Shown here in pieces: positions 9,060 to 23,520 of a DNA stretch of 64,000 bases. The translations under genes and the position numbers were made by a program. This DNA comes from Saccharopolyspora spinosa NRRL 18395 (GTDB taxonomy: Bacteria; Actinomycetota; Actinomycetes; Mycobacteriales; Pseudonocardiaceae). The DNA lies in contig NZ_GL877878.1 in the NCBI RefSeq assembly GCF_000194155.1, forward strand, positions 2,306,189 through 2,370,188, read 5' to 3'. The notes beneath the pieces were generated by a model that did not search any database, had not been told where the DNA came from, and was given only the letters and a program-made list of their open reading frames with translations. Each line of letters opens with the position of its first letter. Positions within the stretch are counted from its first letter, which is position 1.

Positions 9060-9640
9060 AGGGCGCGCCCGTCTATCCGGACAGCGACGGGTACCTGGCG
9101 GCGACGCAGTTCGCGGAGCGCACGCCTTGGCTCTGGACACCAGTGGTCCTGTTCACGACTTACGGCGTGGTAGCCCTGGTCTTGGCGGTTCTGGGAATGC
9201 TGTGGTGGGCGCGACGAGCCGACTCCACCACCGCGGCGAAGGTGCTCTGGGTGGGCATCGCGGTAGTCGCGGCGTACGCGGTGAACAGCGCGTTGAAGGA
9301 CGTAGTGGCCGAACAGCGCCCGTGCCGGGCATTGCCGGACGTGATCACGGTGCTGCCTTGCGACGGTCCCACCGATTACGCGTTCCCCAGCAACCACACG
9401 GTCATCTTCGCCGCCTTCGCGGTGTCCACTTTGATCGTTCGCCGAACCTGGGGCTACGTCGCGGTGGTCGTGGCGCTGTTGATGGGGTTGTCTCGCATTT
9501 ATGTCGGGGCGCACTACCCGCACGACGTGATCGCCGCCCTCGTCGTCGGCGCTGTTCACGGTGGCGCGTGGTTCGTCGTGCGCCGTCCCCTGACGGCCGG
9601 TGTGGAGCGCTTGCGGAGAGCTGGGCTACGGGTCGGGTGA
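9056..9640 (+). CDS. PAP2-type membrane phosphatase
   Basis: A 194-residue membrane protein with the three lipid-phosphatase motifs: KDVVAEQRP (KX6RP), PSNH in place of PSGH, and SRIYVGAHYPHD (SRX5HX3D). It probably dephosphorylates undecaprenyl pyrophosphate or another lipid phosphate on the outer face of the membrane. It starts at GTG 9056, overlapping the DedA stop by 4 nt. Pairing with DedA suggests a shared role in lipid-carrier recycling (inference). The 3' end overlaps the convergent kinase gene by 15 nt. Confidence 0.9.
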   Translation: MKGAPVYPDSDGYLAATQFAERTPWLWTPVVLFTTYGVVALVLAVLGMLWWARRADSTTAAKVLWVGIAVVAAYAVNSALKDVVAEQRPCRALPDVITVLPCDGPTDYAFPSNHTVIFAAFAVSTLIVRRTWGYVAVVVALLMGLSRIYVGAHYPHDVIAALVVGAVHGGAWFVVRRPLTAGVERLRRAGLRVG

Positions 9641-10912
9641 TTCGGCGATCGGAAGCAGCAGGGTGAAGGTCGGCGGAACGGGCTTCCGCAGCCACAGACG
9701 CCCTCCTTCGCCCTCGGCGAGGCCACGCGCTAGCGCCAGCCCGATCCCGCGCCCGCCGCCTTCTCGGCGCTGCGCGAACGGATCCACGCCGGCGTCAATG
9801 CCGGCCCCCTCGTCGGAGACGTCGATGGCCAGCACGTCCCCAGCGTCCCGCGCGGTGACCGTGACGGTGCCCGTGCCGTGCGTCGCGGCGTTGTCCAGCA
9901 GGACCGCGAGCACCTGTCGGATGGCCGCGGCGGACGCGTTCGGCCGAGCGGCCCCGGGCGGCGAGACCAGCAGTTCCCTGCCCTGTGCAGCCAGCAGGCC
10001 GTCCCAGCTCTCCCGCACCTCCGCGAGCAGTTCGTCCAGGTCCGCGGGCGCGGACGCCGACCCGCTGGTGCGGGCCAGGAGCAGCAGATCGTCGATCGTG
10101 CGTTCCAGCCGGTCCGCCGCGTCGATGCTCGCCTGGATCGCGGGGCGGAGGTCCGCGTCGCGCGAGTCGAGCGCGGCCTCCAACTGCAGCCGCAGCCCCG
10201 CCAGCGGCGTCCGGAGCTGGTGCGAGGCGTTCGCGGAGAACGCGCGCTCGCGGGCGAGGATCTCGCCGAGGCGGTGCGCGGTGGTCTCCATCGCGGAAGC
10301 GACGGAATCGATCTCGGGTATCCCGGCGCGGCTGGTGCGCACCGTGAAGTCGCCCTCCCCGAGCTGCTGGGCGGCGTGCGAGAGCTCGTCCAGGGGCCGC
10401 GTGAGCCGCCGGGCCATGCCGCGTGCCATCAACCAGGCGGCGGCCACCGCCAGCACCGACAACCCGACCATGACGAGCCAGGTCACGGCGGTGCGCAGGT
10501 AGACCTCACTGTGCGGGGTGGCCGCGCGGACGACGCCCACGACCGTGCCGTTGTCGGCGATCGGGACCGCCACGACGAGATCGTCACCCGCAGAGCCGGT
10601 GGCCACATCGCCGCGCTGGGCGGCGATGACTGCTGCGTCGGCTTCGGCGGGGCCGTTGCCGGTATCGAACTGCCCGGTCGGCGAGTACAGCGCGAGCCGC
10701 GTCTGCGGCTGGGCAGGGGGCAGCTGGAGCGGGCGCTGGTCGCGGATCAGCTCGTCGGCGACGGACAGCGCCGCGGCCTCGGCAGCGCGTTCCAGTTCCG
10801 CGCGCTCGTCCTCGAGGTAGTAGCCAGCCACAGCCGCAGCGAGCGGCAGGCCGAAGAGGCCGATCGCCAGCACGGCGGCCAGCACCGTGAGTGCCACGAT
10901 GCGCCTGCGCAC
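9626..10912 (-). CDS. Sensor histidine kinase (HAMP, HisKA, HATPase)
   Basis: A 428-residue membrane kinase: TM helix at residues 5-30, an extracytoplasmic loop of about 110 residues, a second TM near 145-165, HAMP linker, the phosphorylation motif ANASHQLRTPLAGL, N-box LLDNAATHG and G boxes DEGAGID and GGGRGIGLALA. It phosphorylates the response regulator encoded 22 nt upstream in the same direction. The family matches actinobacterial OmpR-linked kinases that sense envelope conditions. Its stimulus is unknown, but the convergent DedA/PAP2 pair points to the envelope. Confidence 0.92.
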   Translation of the reverse strand: MRRRIVALTVLAAVLAIGLFGLPLAAAVAGYYLEDERAELERAAEAAALSVADELIRDQRPLQLPPAQPQTRLALYSPTGQFDTGNGPAEADAAVIAAQRGDVATGSAGDDLVVAVPIADNGTVVGVVRAATPHSEVYLRTAVTWLVMVGLSVLAVAAAWLMARGMARRLTRPLDELSHAAQQLGEGDFTVRTSRAGIPEIDSVASAMETTAHRLGEILARERAFSANASHQLRTPLAGLRLQLEAALDSRDADLRPAIQASIDAADRLERTIDDLLLLARTSGSASAPADLDELLAEVRESWDGLLAAQGRELLVSPPGAARPNASAAAIRQVLAVLLDNAATHGTGTVTVTARDAGDVLAIDVSDEGAGIDAGVDPFAQRREGGGRGIGLALARGLAEGEGGRLWLRKPVPPTFTLLLPIAESPDP

Positions 10913-10934
10913 TGTCGCGCCCTCCTCGCCCTGT

Positions 10935-11630
10935 TCAGCCGGCCATGTTCTCCAGCCGGTACCCGTGTCCGCGGAGGGTGGCGATCCTCGGCACGTGCTG
11001 GGGTGACGTCGCGGCCGCGGCGAGCTTCCGCCGCAGCGCGGCGATGTGCACGTCGAGGGTCTTGCTGGAGCCGTACCAGTGCTCGTCCCACACCTCGGTC
11101 ATGAGCGTGTCCCGGCTCAAGGCCACGCCCGGTTCCGCGGCGAGGCGGGCCAGCAGGTCGAACTCCTTCGCCCGCAGCGACACCTCCCGGCCGTCGAGGC
11201 TAGCGCGCCTGGCCGCCGTGTCGATGCGCAAGCGCCCCACGGTGACGGCCACTTGGGGCCCGGCAGCGGGGCCGCGCCGGAGGTGCGCGCGGATGCGGGC
11301 CAGCAGCTCACCGAGGCGAACGGGCTTGGTGAGGTAGTCGTCGGCGCCGGCCTCCAAGCCCACCACCACGTCCATCTCTTCGTGGCGCGCGGTCAGGATC
11401 ACCTGCACGCACTGCGCCTGCGCCTCGCGCAGCCGGCGGCATACCTCGACGCCGTCGAGGTCCGGTAGGCCTAGATCCAGCAGGACGAGGTCAAACTCCC
11501 GGTCACCGGCCTGCTCCAAGGCGTCCCGACCGGTGCGCTGCCAGGACACCTCGTAGCCGTGCGAACGCAGGCTCGACTCCAGGGCCTGGCCGATCGTGTG
11601 ATCGTCCTCCACCACCAACAGCCGGAACAT
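10935..11630 (-). CDS. OmpR/PhoB-family response regulator
   Basis: A 231-residue regulator. The receiver domain (FRLLVVEDDHTIGQALE, phospho-acceptor in LVLLDLGLPDLDG, LTARHEEMD, YLTKPV) is followed by a winged-helix Trans_reg_C domain (LSLRAKEFDLLARLA-type segment, TLMTEVWDEHWYG, DVHIAALRRKL, LRGHGYRLE). The start is ATG 11630, where the family begins; a much longer open frame upstream is not coding. It is the partner of the adjacent histidine kinase and is transcribed first. Confidence 0.92.
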   Translation of the reverse strand: MFRLLVVEDDHTIGQALESSLRSHGYEVSWQRTGRDALEQAGDREFDLVLLDLGLPDLDGVEVCRRLREAQAQCVQVILTARHEEMDVVVGLEAGADDYLTKPVRLGELLARIRAHLRRGPAAGPQVAVTVGRLRIDTAARRASLDGREVSLRAKEFDLLARLAAEPGVALSRDTLMTEVWDEHWYGSSKTLDVHIAALRRKLAAAATSPQHVPRIATLRGHGYRLENMAG

Positions 11631-11762
11631 GGCTGCAGGATATCCACCACGCATCGCCGCGCCCCGATGCGGGAGGACGGCCGCCCAAGCGGTTTGAACA
11701 GCCGATACGGGGTCCGTGTGACGCTGGTGGACCGGCAACGCGGCAGGTGGCATGGTGATCGT

Positions 11763-12398
11763 ATGCCCGTCCACCACCCCGTCTTCGCACGCTTTTACCG
11801 TCGGCTGAGCCAGGCCTTGGAGCGCCGCGGCATGGCCACGCACCGCAAGGCGCTGCTCGCCGGCCTCACCGGAACCGTGATCGACATCGGCGCGGGCAAC
11901 GGGCTCAACTTCGCGCATTACCCATCGACCGTGACCCGCGTCGTGGCCGTGGAGCCCGAACCGCACCTGCGCCAGGTCGCTCGGCGGGCTGCCGCGTCGG
12001 CCCCGGTACCGGTCGAAGTCGTCGACGGCCTTGCCGAACGGCTGCCGACCGAGGACAGCAGCGCCGATGCGGCGGTCGTGTCGCTCGTGCTCTGCTCGGT
12101 GCGAGATCAGGCGACGGTCCTGCGGGAGATCCAGCGGGTGCTCAAACCGGGCGGACAACTGCGCTTCCTCGAACACGTCCGAGCCGACTCCCCCGGCCTG
12201 GCGCGCGTCCAGCGCGCTCTCGACGCGACCGTCTGGCCCCACCTGGCCGGGGGCTGCCACGCTGGCCGCGACACCGCAGCGGCGATCGAGCGCACCGGCT
12301 TCACGCTCGACCGCCTGGACTGCTTCTTGTTCCCGGAAGCCCGCACCCCGCTGTCCTTCTACATCAGCGGCAAAGCGGTGCACGACAAAGCCGACTGA
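11763..12398 (+). CDS. Class I SAM-dependent methyltransferase
   Basis: A 211-residue cytosolic protein with the methyltransferase fold: motif I VIDIGAGNGLNF, acidic VVAVEPEPH after strand 2, and the VLKPGGQLRFLEHV strand that marks methyltransferase-11-like enzymes. It resembles small actinobacterial enzymes related to METTL7 or phospholipid N-methyltransferases; the acceptor is unknown. Start ATG 11763 gives the expected N-terminus (HPVFARFYRRLS). It is divergent from the response regulator, with 132 bp between the genes. Confidence 0.85.
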   Translation: MPVHHPVFARFYRRLSQALERRGMATHRKALLAGLTGTVIDIGAGNGLNFAHYPSTVTRVVAVEPEPHLRQVARRAAASAPVPVEVVDGLAERLPTEDSSADAAVVSLVLCSVRDQATVLREIQRVLKPGGQLRFLEHVRADSPGLARVQRALDATVWPHLAGGCHAGRDTAAAIERTGFTLDRLDCFLFPEARTPLSFYISGKAVHDKAD

Positions 12399-12415
12399 CC
12401 TGCCTGGCGACCGAC

Positions 12416-12559
12416 GAGTTCCAGATCGCCCGAAAAGGACGTTCGATTCCGCGGCCCGCGGTCGGAGTACTCGCGCTCGTCGAACCGCTCAACCCGGCAG
12501 TCCTCGGCGGAGCCGTGGTGATCGTGCTCGCCGTCGCCGCCGAGATCCGCGCACGATGA
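12416..12559 (+). pseudogene. C-terminal remnant of an EamA-like transporter
   Basis: The plus frame ending at TGA 12557-12559 reads PAVGVLALVEPLNPAVLGGA and then a hydrophobic end VVIVLAVAAEIRAR. This resembles the last helices of EamA/DMT-type exporters (the VLALxEPLxAAxLG pattern). No start or preceding helices remain. Confidence 0.4.
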
Positions 12560-12625
12560 CCGCCCGCGAGCGCATTTCCCGTTGCGGGAGCCAGCGAACC
12601 TGGGCCGGTCGGCCCCGGCTCCTCG

Positions 12626-13096
12626 TCACTTGATCTCGATGCGGCGCGACTTGCTCACCTCGGCCTTGGGCACCTTCACCGAGAGCACGCCGTCCGCGAG
12701 GTTCGCCTCGATCTTGTCCGCGTCGACCTCTCCCGGGAGGGTTCCGCGGAAGGAGAAGCTGCCGGTGCGTCGCATCTTGCGCCGCAGCACACCGGTGTGC
12801 TCCTTGTCCTTCAGCTCACCCGTGATCCACAGTTCGTGCCCACGGACTTCGACGGCGATGTCCTCCCTGCGCACACCGGGCAGGTCGACCTCGAACACGT
12901 AGGCGTTCTCGGTCTCCTCCACGTCGACCATCGGCTGCCACGCGACACCGGGCCGCGTCGTGGCCCACCCCGGGTCAAAGAGCTGCCCCATGCGATCCCA
13001 GATCTCCTCCAGCTCGCGGAACGGCTCCTGCCACATATCCGGGCGTCCCGCCCACTCCCGACCTTCGCCGCGCCGGACGGGCATCCGCTCAGCCAT
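12626..13096 (-). CDS. Hsp20-family small heat-shock protein
   Basis: A 156-residue chaperone of the alpha-crystallin type. The N-terminal arm (FRELEEIWDRMGQLFD) precedes the ACD: PMVDVEETENAYVFEVDLPG, then GHELWITGELKDKE, RTGSFSFRGTLPGEVD and the terminal strand ANLADGVLSVKVPKAE; the tail ends RIEIK. It holds unfolding proteins in large oligomers. ATG 13096 has GGAGGG 7 nt upstream. DevR controls the Hsp20 protein Acr in mycobacteria, and a DevR homologue lies 10 kb away, but I see no clear DevR box here. Confidence 0.93.
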   Translation of the reverse strand: MAERMPVRRGEGREWAGRPDMWQEPFRELEEIWDRMGQLFDPGWATTRPGVAWQPMVDVEETENAYVFEVDLPGVRREDIAVEVRGHELWITGELKDKEHTGVLRRKMRRTGSFSFRGTLPGEVDADKIEANLADGVLSVKVPKAEVSKSRRIEIK

Positions 13097-13369
13097 CCTG
13101 ATCCCTCCCCACAACACGTGCGTTCCGACTCGGTACGTACCCGCCGTCGCAGCCGCACCAAACCGCTTCGGCGGATTTCCACTGCTTGCGCGCGGCGTTG
13201 CCGGGGAAGCGGAAAACGGCTCCCCCACCGGCTTTCCAGGGGTGCCAACCCGGGCGGGGATCGTGGGATCGTCGCGGTCTCCTTGGCGTCGGGTTGGCAT
13301 CGGGCTCGGCGGGTTGCTTTCGACGTGCGTGTTTGTGCGGCGGCGCTGCGTTGCCGACTCGAGAGAGCA

Positions 13370-13684
13370 GTTCGTGCGCGCCGTGGGCGCCAAGAAGGTG
13401 ATCGTCACCGGCGCGATCGCCACGGCTGCGCTGGTGTTCCCGTTCTTCTGGCTGCTCGACTCGGGGCAAGCATCTACATCTGGATCGTGCTGATCCTCGC
13501 CACCGGCGTGGTGGTCCCCGCGATGCTGGCCGCACAGGGCGCTTTCCTCTCCCAGCAATTCCCCACCACGGTTCGGGTGTCCGGCCTCGGCACCGGCCGG
13601 GAGGTCGGCGGCACCTTCTCCGGCGGCCTCGCCCCGCTCGCAGCGTTGGCGCTGGTGACCGCCTCGCCCACGCACACCACATGA
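13370..13684 (+). pseudogene. Frameshifted C-terminal remnant of another MHS transporter
   Basis: Two adjoining frames give one protein end: VGAKKVIVTGAIATAALVFP up to about 13465, then, one frame over, IWIVLILATGVVVPAMLAAQ, FLSQQFPTTVRVSGLGTGRE and GGLAPLAALALVTASPTHTT, followed by a stop. This is the C-terminal third of an MHS-type symporter with a one-base frameshift and no N-terminal half. It differs from the transporter at 4068 and from the one at 59275. Nothing convincing is seen from here to 13885. Confidence 0.75.
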
Positions 13685-13885
13685 TCAAATCGTGCGGCTT
13701 CTGAACGCTACCCGACACCGATACCAAACCGCGTTATCCAGGGCGTTCGGGTGCGCTGGCATGGTGTTCGACGGACCCAAGGCGGCGGTTAACGTCGCAA
13801 AGGCCGCCGCCGGGCCCGGCCCCTGCGGCTTCCTTCGGACTAAACCTCGGACGGGTGCCAGCGGTGTTGTACCTGCTGGCGTGGG

Positions 13886-14317
13886 ATGGTGGAGCACGTG
13901 ACGTTGGAGGACCTCGTCCGGCTGCGCCGGGCCCGTGACCTGATGGACCGCGATTACGCGAAGCCGCTCGACGTTCCCGCGCTGGCGCGCTTCGCCCTCA
14001 TGTCGCCGGGCCACTTCTCCCGCAGCTTCCGCGCTGCCTTCGGCGAGACCCCGTACAGCTACCTGATGACGCGCCGGATCGAGCGGGCCAAGGCCCTGCT
14101 GCGGCGGGGTGACCTGTCGGTGACGGAGGTCTGCTTCGCGGTCGGCTCCACCTCGCTGGGGTCGTTCAGCTCGCGGTTCACCGAGCTGGTCGGCGAGAGC
14201 CCGAGCTCGTACCGGGCCCGCCGCCATGATGACGGCGCCGCCATCCCGGCCTGCATCGCCAAGATCCACACGCGACCGGTCAGGAACGGAGAAGCGAAAT
14301 CCACCCCTCGCACCTAG
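13886..14317 (+). CDS. AraC-family transcriptional regulator
   Basis: A 143-residue protein that is almost entirely an AraC-type double helix-turn-helix: LARFALMSPGHFSRSFRAAF (first HTH), PYSYLMTRRIERAKALLRRG, then VTEVCFAVGSTSLGSFSSRF (second HTH) and the GESPSSYR end signature. There is no sensor domain. The start could be ATG 13886 or GTG 13898, which has a better-placed GGAG. It precedes the VOC-family gene by about 10 nt, so the two are likely co-transcribed and the regulator may control the VOC gene. Confidence 0.88.
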   Translation: MVEHVTLEDLVRLRRARDLMDRDYAKPLDVPALARFALMSPGHFSRSFRAAFGETPYSYLMTRRIERAKALLRRGDLSVTEVCFAVGSTSLGSFSSRFTELVGESPSSYRARRHDDGAAIPACIAKIHTRPVRNGEAKSTPRT

Positions 14318-14327
14318 CGTGAAACGC

Positions 14328-14738
14328 ATGGACATCAAGCTCTCAACATGCTTCATCGCCGTCGATGACCACGACAAGGCAATCGCCTTCTACCGGAACG
14401 TCCTCGGCTTGGAGGTGCGCAACGACGTAGCGTTCGAGGGGATGCGCTGGGTGACCGTCGGCGCGCCGTCGCAGCCCGATGTGAACATCGTCCTCGAGCC
14501 GCCGCTCGCGGACCCGAACGCCTCGCCCGCCGACAAGAAGGCCATGTCCGAACTGCTGGCGAAGGGCGTGCTGCGCGCTGTCATCTTCGACACCGACGAC
14601 TGCGACGCGACCTTCGAGCGCATCCGCGCCGCGGGTGGCGAGGTGCTGCAGGAGCCCGTCGACCAGCCGTACGGCGTCCGCGACTGCGCCTTCCGCGACC
14701 CCGCGGGCAACATGCTGCGATTCAACCAGCCCCGCTAG
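14328..14738 (+). CDS. VOC (glyoxalase/bleomycin resistance-like) protein
   Basis: A 136-residue protein with two beta-alpha-beta-beta-beta units of the vicinal oxygen chelate fold: STCFIAVDDHDKAIAFYRNV, LGLEVRNDVAFEGMRWV, then DTDDCDATFERIRAAGGEVL and the end DCAFRDPAGNMLRFNQ, where the FRDPxGN metal-ligand loop is intact. It may be a metal-dependent isomerase or dioxygenase-like enzyme or a drug-binding protein. GTG 14319 is an alternative start; neither has a strong ribosome site, fitting coupling to the AraC gene. Confidence 0.88.
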   Translation: MDIKLSTCFIAVDDHDKAIAFYRNVLGLEVRNDVAFEGMRWVTVGAPSQPDVNIVLEPPLADPNASPADKKAMSELLAKGVLRAVIFDTDDCDATFERIRAAGGEVLQEPVDQPYGVRDCAFRDPAGNMLRFNQPR

Positions 14739-14781
14739 CAGTGAGCCGGTCCTCGTCCCGCGGTGTCCGGGAGGGCCCCGG

Positions 14782-18117
<3,336 letters not shown>

Positions 18118-18327
18118 CCGGTTCCCGCCCGTGAGCACTTCCAGGGGCTGCGGCACCGCGAAGTGCGCACGGGCGATCACCCACGGGCAACGCTCATCCT
18201 CGGGTGGAGCGTGACCGGGCCCACCGCGCCTCCGGGCGCGGAATAAGCGGGGCGGTTGTTCCGTTATCGCTGCTGCGCGGGGCAGGGGTCTCGCGCGTTT
18301 CGCACGCGATGAAAGGCTGATGCTGCC

Positions 18328-19317
18328 GTGGCTGTTGCCCTCTCCATTCTCGATCTGGCACACATCGGCCCGGGAGAGACGGCCGGCGACAGCTTCGCCG
18401 CCAGCGTCGACCTGGCACAGCGCGCCGAAGCCCTGGGCTACCGGCGGATCTGGTACGCCGAGCACCACAACATGTCGTCGATCGCGTCGTCGGCGACCAG
18501 CGTGCTGATCGGGCACGTGGCCACGCACACCAAGAGCATCCGGCTCGGCGCCGGTGGCGTGATGCTGCCCAACCACTCGCCGCTGACCATCGCCGAGCAG
18601 TTCGGCACCCTCGAAACGCTGTTCCCGGGACGCATCGACCTCGGCCTCGGCCGGGCCCCGGGCAGCGACCAGAAGACCATGCGGGCGCTTCGCCGCGACC
18701 CGACCGCGGCCGACACCTTCCCCCAGGACGTGTTGGAGCTGCAGGGCTACCTGTCGGGCGAGACCCGGATCCCCGGGGTCAACGCGACGCCCGGCGCGGG
18801 CACCAACGTGCCGCTGTACATCCTCGGTTCGTCGCTGTTCGGCGCCAGGCTCGCCGCCGTGCTCGGCCTGCCGTACTCGTTCGCCTCGCACTTCGCGCCG
18901 GATGCGCTGGAGGCCGCCGTCTCGATCTACCGGCGGGAGTTCCAGCCCTCCGCCCAGCTCGCGGAGCCCTACGTGATCGCCGGGGTCAACGTGATCACGG
19001 CCGACACCACCGACGAGGCCGAGCAGCACTTCCAGGCGGCGAAACGCTACCGGGTGGCCCGGATGCTGGGCCAGGGAAGGGAATTCACCCCGGAGGAAGC
19101 GGATACCATCCTCGCTTCCCCGGCCGGGCAACAGGTTCTGCAGATGACCAAGTACACCGCGGTCGGCACCCCGACCGAAGTGGACGACTACCTGGACGGG
19201 TTCGTCGAGCGGTCGCAGGCCGACGAGCTGATCGTCGCGTCCGCCGCGCCGGACCGCACCGCCTGGCGCCGCTCGCTCGAACTGCTCTCGGAGGTTCGCG
19301 GCCTGGTGGCCGCCTGA
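18328..19317 (+). CDS. LLM-class flavin-dependent oxidoreductase
   Basis: A 329-residue luciferase-like TIM-barrel protein of the MsnO8/YhbW group: [14 protein letters not shown] start, [56 protein letters not shown], and FASHFAPD later in the chain. It would use reduced FMN to oxygenate or reduce an unknown substrate. It starts at GTG 18328 with AAGG upstream. It stands alone, with about 210 bp upstream and a kinase gene converging downstream. Confidence 0.9.
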   Translation: MAVALSILDLAHIGPGETAGDSFAASVDLAQRAEALGYRRIWYAEHHNMSSIASSATSVLIGHVATHTKSIRLGAGGVMLPNHSPLTIAEQFGTLETLFPGRIDLGLGRAPGSDQKTMRALRRDPTAADTFPQDVLELQGYLSGETRIPGVNATPGAGTNVPLYILGSSLFGARLAAVLGLPYSFASHFAPDALEAAVSIYRREFQPSAQLAEPYVIAGVNVITADTTDEAEQHFQAAKRYRVARMLGQGREFTPEEADTILASPAGQQVLQMTKYTAVGTPTEVDDYLDGFVERSQADELIVASAAPDRTAWRRSLELLSEVRGLVAA

Positions 19318-19612
19318 CCAAAGAAGTCTCGTGAAGCGGTGCGGAAAGCACGACTCGGAGGCCGCCTGGACTCCGGGCCCCGAACCGTGCACGACCGCGC
19401 GGGTTCGGACCGGCCTCGGCAAGCGACGTCTGAGAGCTCGCGGCCATGCGGTCTCACCGGCTGGGTTCGCGCCGGAACGCCGCCCGCACCTGCAGGTGGC
19501 CGGCCAGCGCGATTGCGACGCACCACGCGACCGCGAGCACCCCGTTGCTTCCGCGATGTCCATGCGGTCGAGAACTTCCAGCACGAGGTCAATCCCGGAC
19601 CACAGTGGACGG
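19318..19612. other. 295-bp intergenic region
   Basis: No complete gene is seen. On the minus strand, a short hydrophobic stretch around 19463-19550 (VLAVAWCVAIALAGHLQV, then a basic end and stop) may be the tail of a lost membrane protein. Confidence 0.3.
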
Positions 19613-21442
<1,830 letters not shown>

Positions 21443-21484
21443 TCACCGGCACCCTGGCAACAACGGCGACCGGAGGGGAGACCG

Positions 21485-22489
21485 ATGAACACGCCCACCG
21501 GCGCAGTGGGGTACCTGACGGCTGACCAGACCCGGGCTGCACTGCTCAAGGCCACCGCCGCGCCGTCGCTGTACAACAGTCAGCCCTGGCGGTTCCACTG
21601 CACACCAGACGCCATCGCGTTGTACGCGGACCGGTCCCACGCCGTGCCGGTGGCGGATCCGGAGCACCGGGAGCTCGTGCTCGCCTGCGGTGCGGCGCTG
21701 TTGAACCTGCGGCTGGCGATACGGGTGCTCGGCGTGCAGCCCGACGTGCGCGTGCTGCCCGGGCACTGCTCGGCGGATCTGCTCGCGATCGTCCGCCCCG
21801 TCCGGCGGCGCCCGCCGACGCCCACCGATGCCGAACTGGCGGCGGCGATCCCCCGGCGTCGAACAAACCGCAAGCCGTTCCTGCCCAACTCGGTCCCGCC
21901 GTCGCTGCACGGCCATCTGCGGCAAGCGGCGGAAGCGGAGCGGGCGTGGCTCGCCATCCCCGAGCGGGAACAGCTGCCGAAGGTGCAAGCGCTCACCCAG
22001 CAGGCGCACGAGGCGCAGATCTCCGACGCGAAGTTCACGGCGGAACTGCAACATTGGACGGGCCGCGACTCCAGCTCGCCCGACGGGGTGCCCGCGCGCA
22101 GCAGCGGTCCGCGGCCGGAGCCGCAGGACGAATGGGTGCTGCGCGACTACAGCAGCGGTCAGGCGAAGGCCCGGGTCGTGGGCAAGGACTTCGAGCCCGA
22201 GCCGCTGATCTGCGTTCTCGGCTCGTTCCAGGACGGCGTGCTGGCGCAGCTGCACGCCGGGATGGCGATGCAACGCGTGTTGCTGGCCGCCACCGCCGCC
22301 GGGCTGTCGAGCTCGTTCCTCTCCCAGGTGGTCGAAATTCCCTGCGCCCGCAAGGAACTTCGCTCCCTTCTTGGCGGCGGGTTGTGGCCGCAAGCCGTGT
22401 TGCGCATCGGCTACGGATCGCCGGTACCGGCGACGCCGCGCCGCCCCCTGCACGAAGTGGTCAGCGGCATGCCCGTCCCACGCGCCTGA
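21485..22489 (+). CDS. Acg-family nitroreductase-like FMN protein
   Basis: A 334-residue protein of the Acg family, divergent two-lobed relatives of nitroreductases found in the mycobacterial DosR dormancy regulon. Visible segments are AAPSLYNSQPWRFHCTPDAI, the IPRRRTNRKPF strand, GMAMQRVLLAATAAGLSSSF and the C-terminal PQAVLRIGYG. ATG 21485 has GGAGGGGAG within 12 nt upstream. Acg proteins are thought to sequester FMN or handle redox stress. Its place between devS and devR supports control by that pair. Confidence 0.88.
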   Translation: MNTPTGAVGYLTADQTRAALLKATAAPSLYNSQPWRFHCTPDAIALYADRSHAVPVADPEHRELVLACGAALLNLRLAIRVLGVQPDVRVLPGHCSADLLAIVRPVRRRPPTPTDAELAAAIPRRRTNRKPFLPNSVPPSLHGHLRQAAEAERAWLAIPEREQLPKVQALTQQAHEAQISDAKFTAELQHWTGRDSSSPDGVPARSSGPRPEPQDEWVLRDYSSGQAKARVVGKDFEPEPLICVLGSFQDGVLAQLHAGMAMQRVLLAATAAGLSSSFLSQVVEIPCARKELRSLLGGGLWPQAVLRIGYGSPVPATPRRPLHEVVSGMPVPRA

Positions 22490-22495
22490 GCGCGG

Positions 22496-23140
22496 TCACG
22501 TGCCTTTCGGCCGGTGGTGCAGCTGGGTGGCCAGGACCGCCGCCTGCGTTCGGCGTTGCAGCCCCAGCTTCGACAGCAGGCGGGAGACGTAGTTCTTGAC
22601 CGTCTTCTCCGCCAGGTACATGCGGTCGGCGATCTGCCGGTTGGTCAGGCCTTGGCGAATGAGGTCCAGCAGGACTCGTTCCTGAGCTGTCAGCTCGGGC
22701 AGCTCCGTGGACTTGTCCAGCTTCGCCCGCAGCCGATTCATCAGATCCGCGGTGGCCCGTTCGCCGAGCAGCGACTTGCCCGATCCGACGATGCGCACCG
22801 CTGACGCCAGCTCCATCCCCTTGATGTTCTTGATCACGTATCCCGCCGCACCGGCCAGCATCGCGTCCAGCATCGCCTGCTCGTCCGTGAACGACGTGAG
22901 CATCAGGCAGTTCAGCCCGGGCAGCCGGGAACGCAGCTCGCGGCAGAGCTCGATGCCGTTTCCGTCGGGCAGCCGCACGTCCATCACGGCCACGTCCGGG
23001 CGCAGGGCGGGGATGCGGGCCTCCGCCTCGCGGACCGTGGCGGCCTCGCCGATCACTTCGAGGTCGGGCTCGGCGCCGAGCAGGTCGGCCAGCCCGACCC
23101 GCACCACCTCGTGGTCGTCGACCAGGAACACCTTCGTCAC
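22496..23140 (-). CDS. devR: DevR/DosR-like response regulator (NarL family)
   Basis: A 214-residue regulator. The receiver begins [20 protein letters not shown], has the phospho-acceptor Asp in [22 protein letters not shown] and the GYVIKNIKG segment. The LuxR-type HTH is [36 protein letters not shown]. It is nearly collinear with mycobacterial DevR (217 residues). GTG 23140 matches that family start; GTG 23161 is an alternative. It is the expected partner of the DevS-like kinase and should control hypoxia-type genes such as acg. Confidence 0.9.
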   Translation of the reverse strand: MTKVFLVDDHEVVRVGLADLLGAEPDLEVIGEAATVREAEARIPALRPDVAVMDVRLPDGNGIELCRELRSRLPGLNCLMLTSFTDEQAMLDAMLAGAAGYVIKNIKGMELASAVRIVGSGKSLLGERATADLMNRLRAKLDKSTELPELTAQERVLLDLIRQGLTNRQIADRMYLAEKTVKNYVSRLLSKLGLQRRTQAAVLATQLHHRPKGT

Positions 23141-23520
23141 TTCGGACCGGGTGCCATCCACGAACCCCAGGCTACGAGTCGCTTCCCACCGGTTCGAATC
23201 GATCCTGAACCGCTGGCGCATGGGTTCGCGCTCGCCGTCCTGGACGGCGATTCCGCGCGTTAACGACCACGCGGCGCGGTGACTAGGTGAAATGCTGCTC
23301 GTAGCGCCCTCACCAGGCGTTACGGATAGCACTAAATTATCACTGAGTCGCACTGACACCCCCCTTACCGGCCACCTCGCGCACCCCTGCACCCACACCT
23401 TGCACACACACTCGCGGGCCCGACTGCACCCGCACCTGCGCCACGAACCGGGCGGCAGCGGAGCGCTCAGCCAAGGCGCCGCCCGGTCTGCTCGGGCGCT
23501 CTACTCGATACCCTGATCAC
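23141..23520. other. 380-bp region between devR and cutA
   Basis: No gene is seen. It must hold the two divergent promoters. An AT-rich patch (TAGCACTAAATTATCAC near 23330) is the likeliest promoter spot. Confidence 0.4.

Noticed and set aside
10935..12383. 482-codon response regulator with a long N-terminal domain
   Set aside because: The first 250 codons are antisense to the methyltransferase gene; the true start is at 11630.
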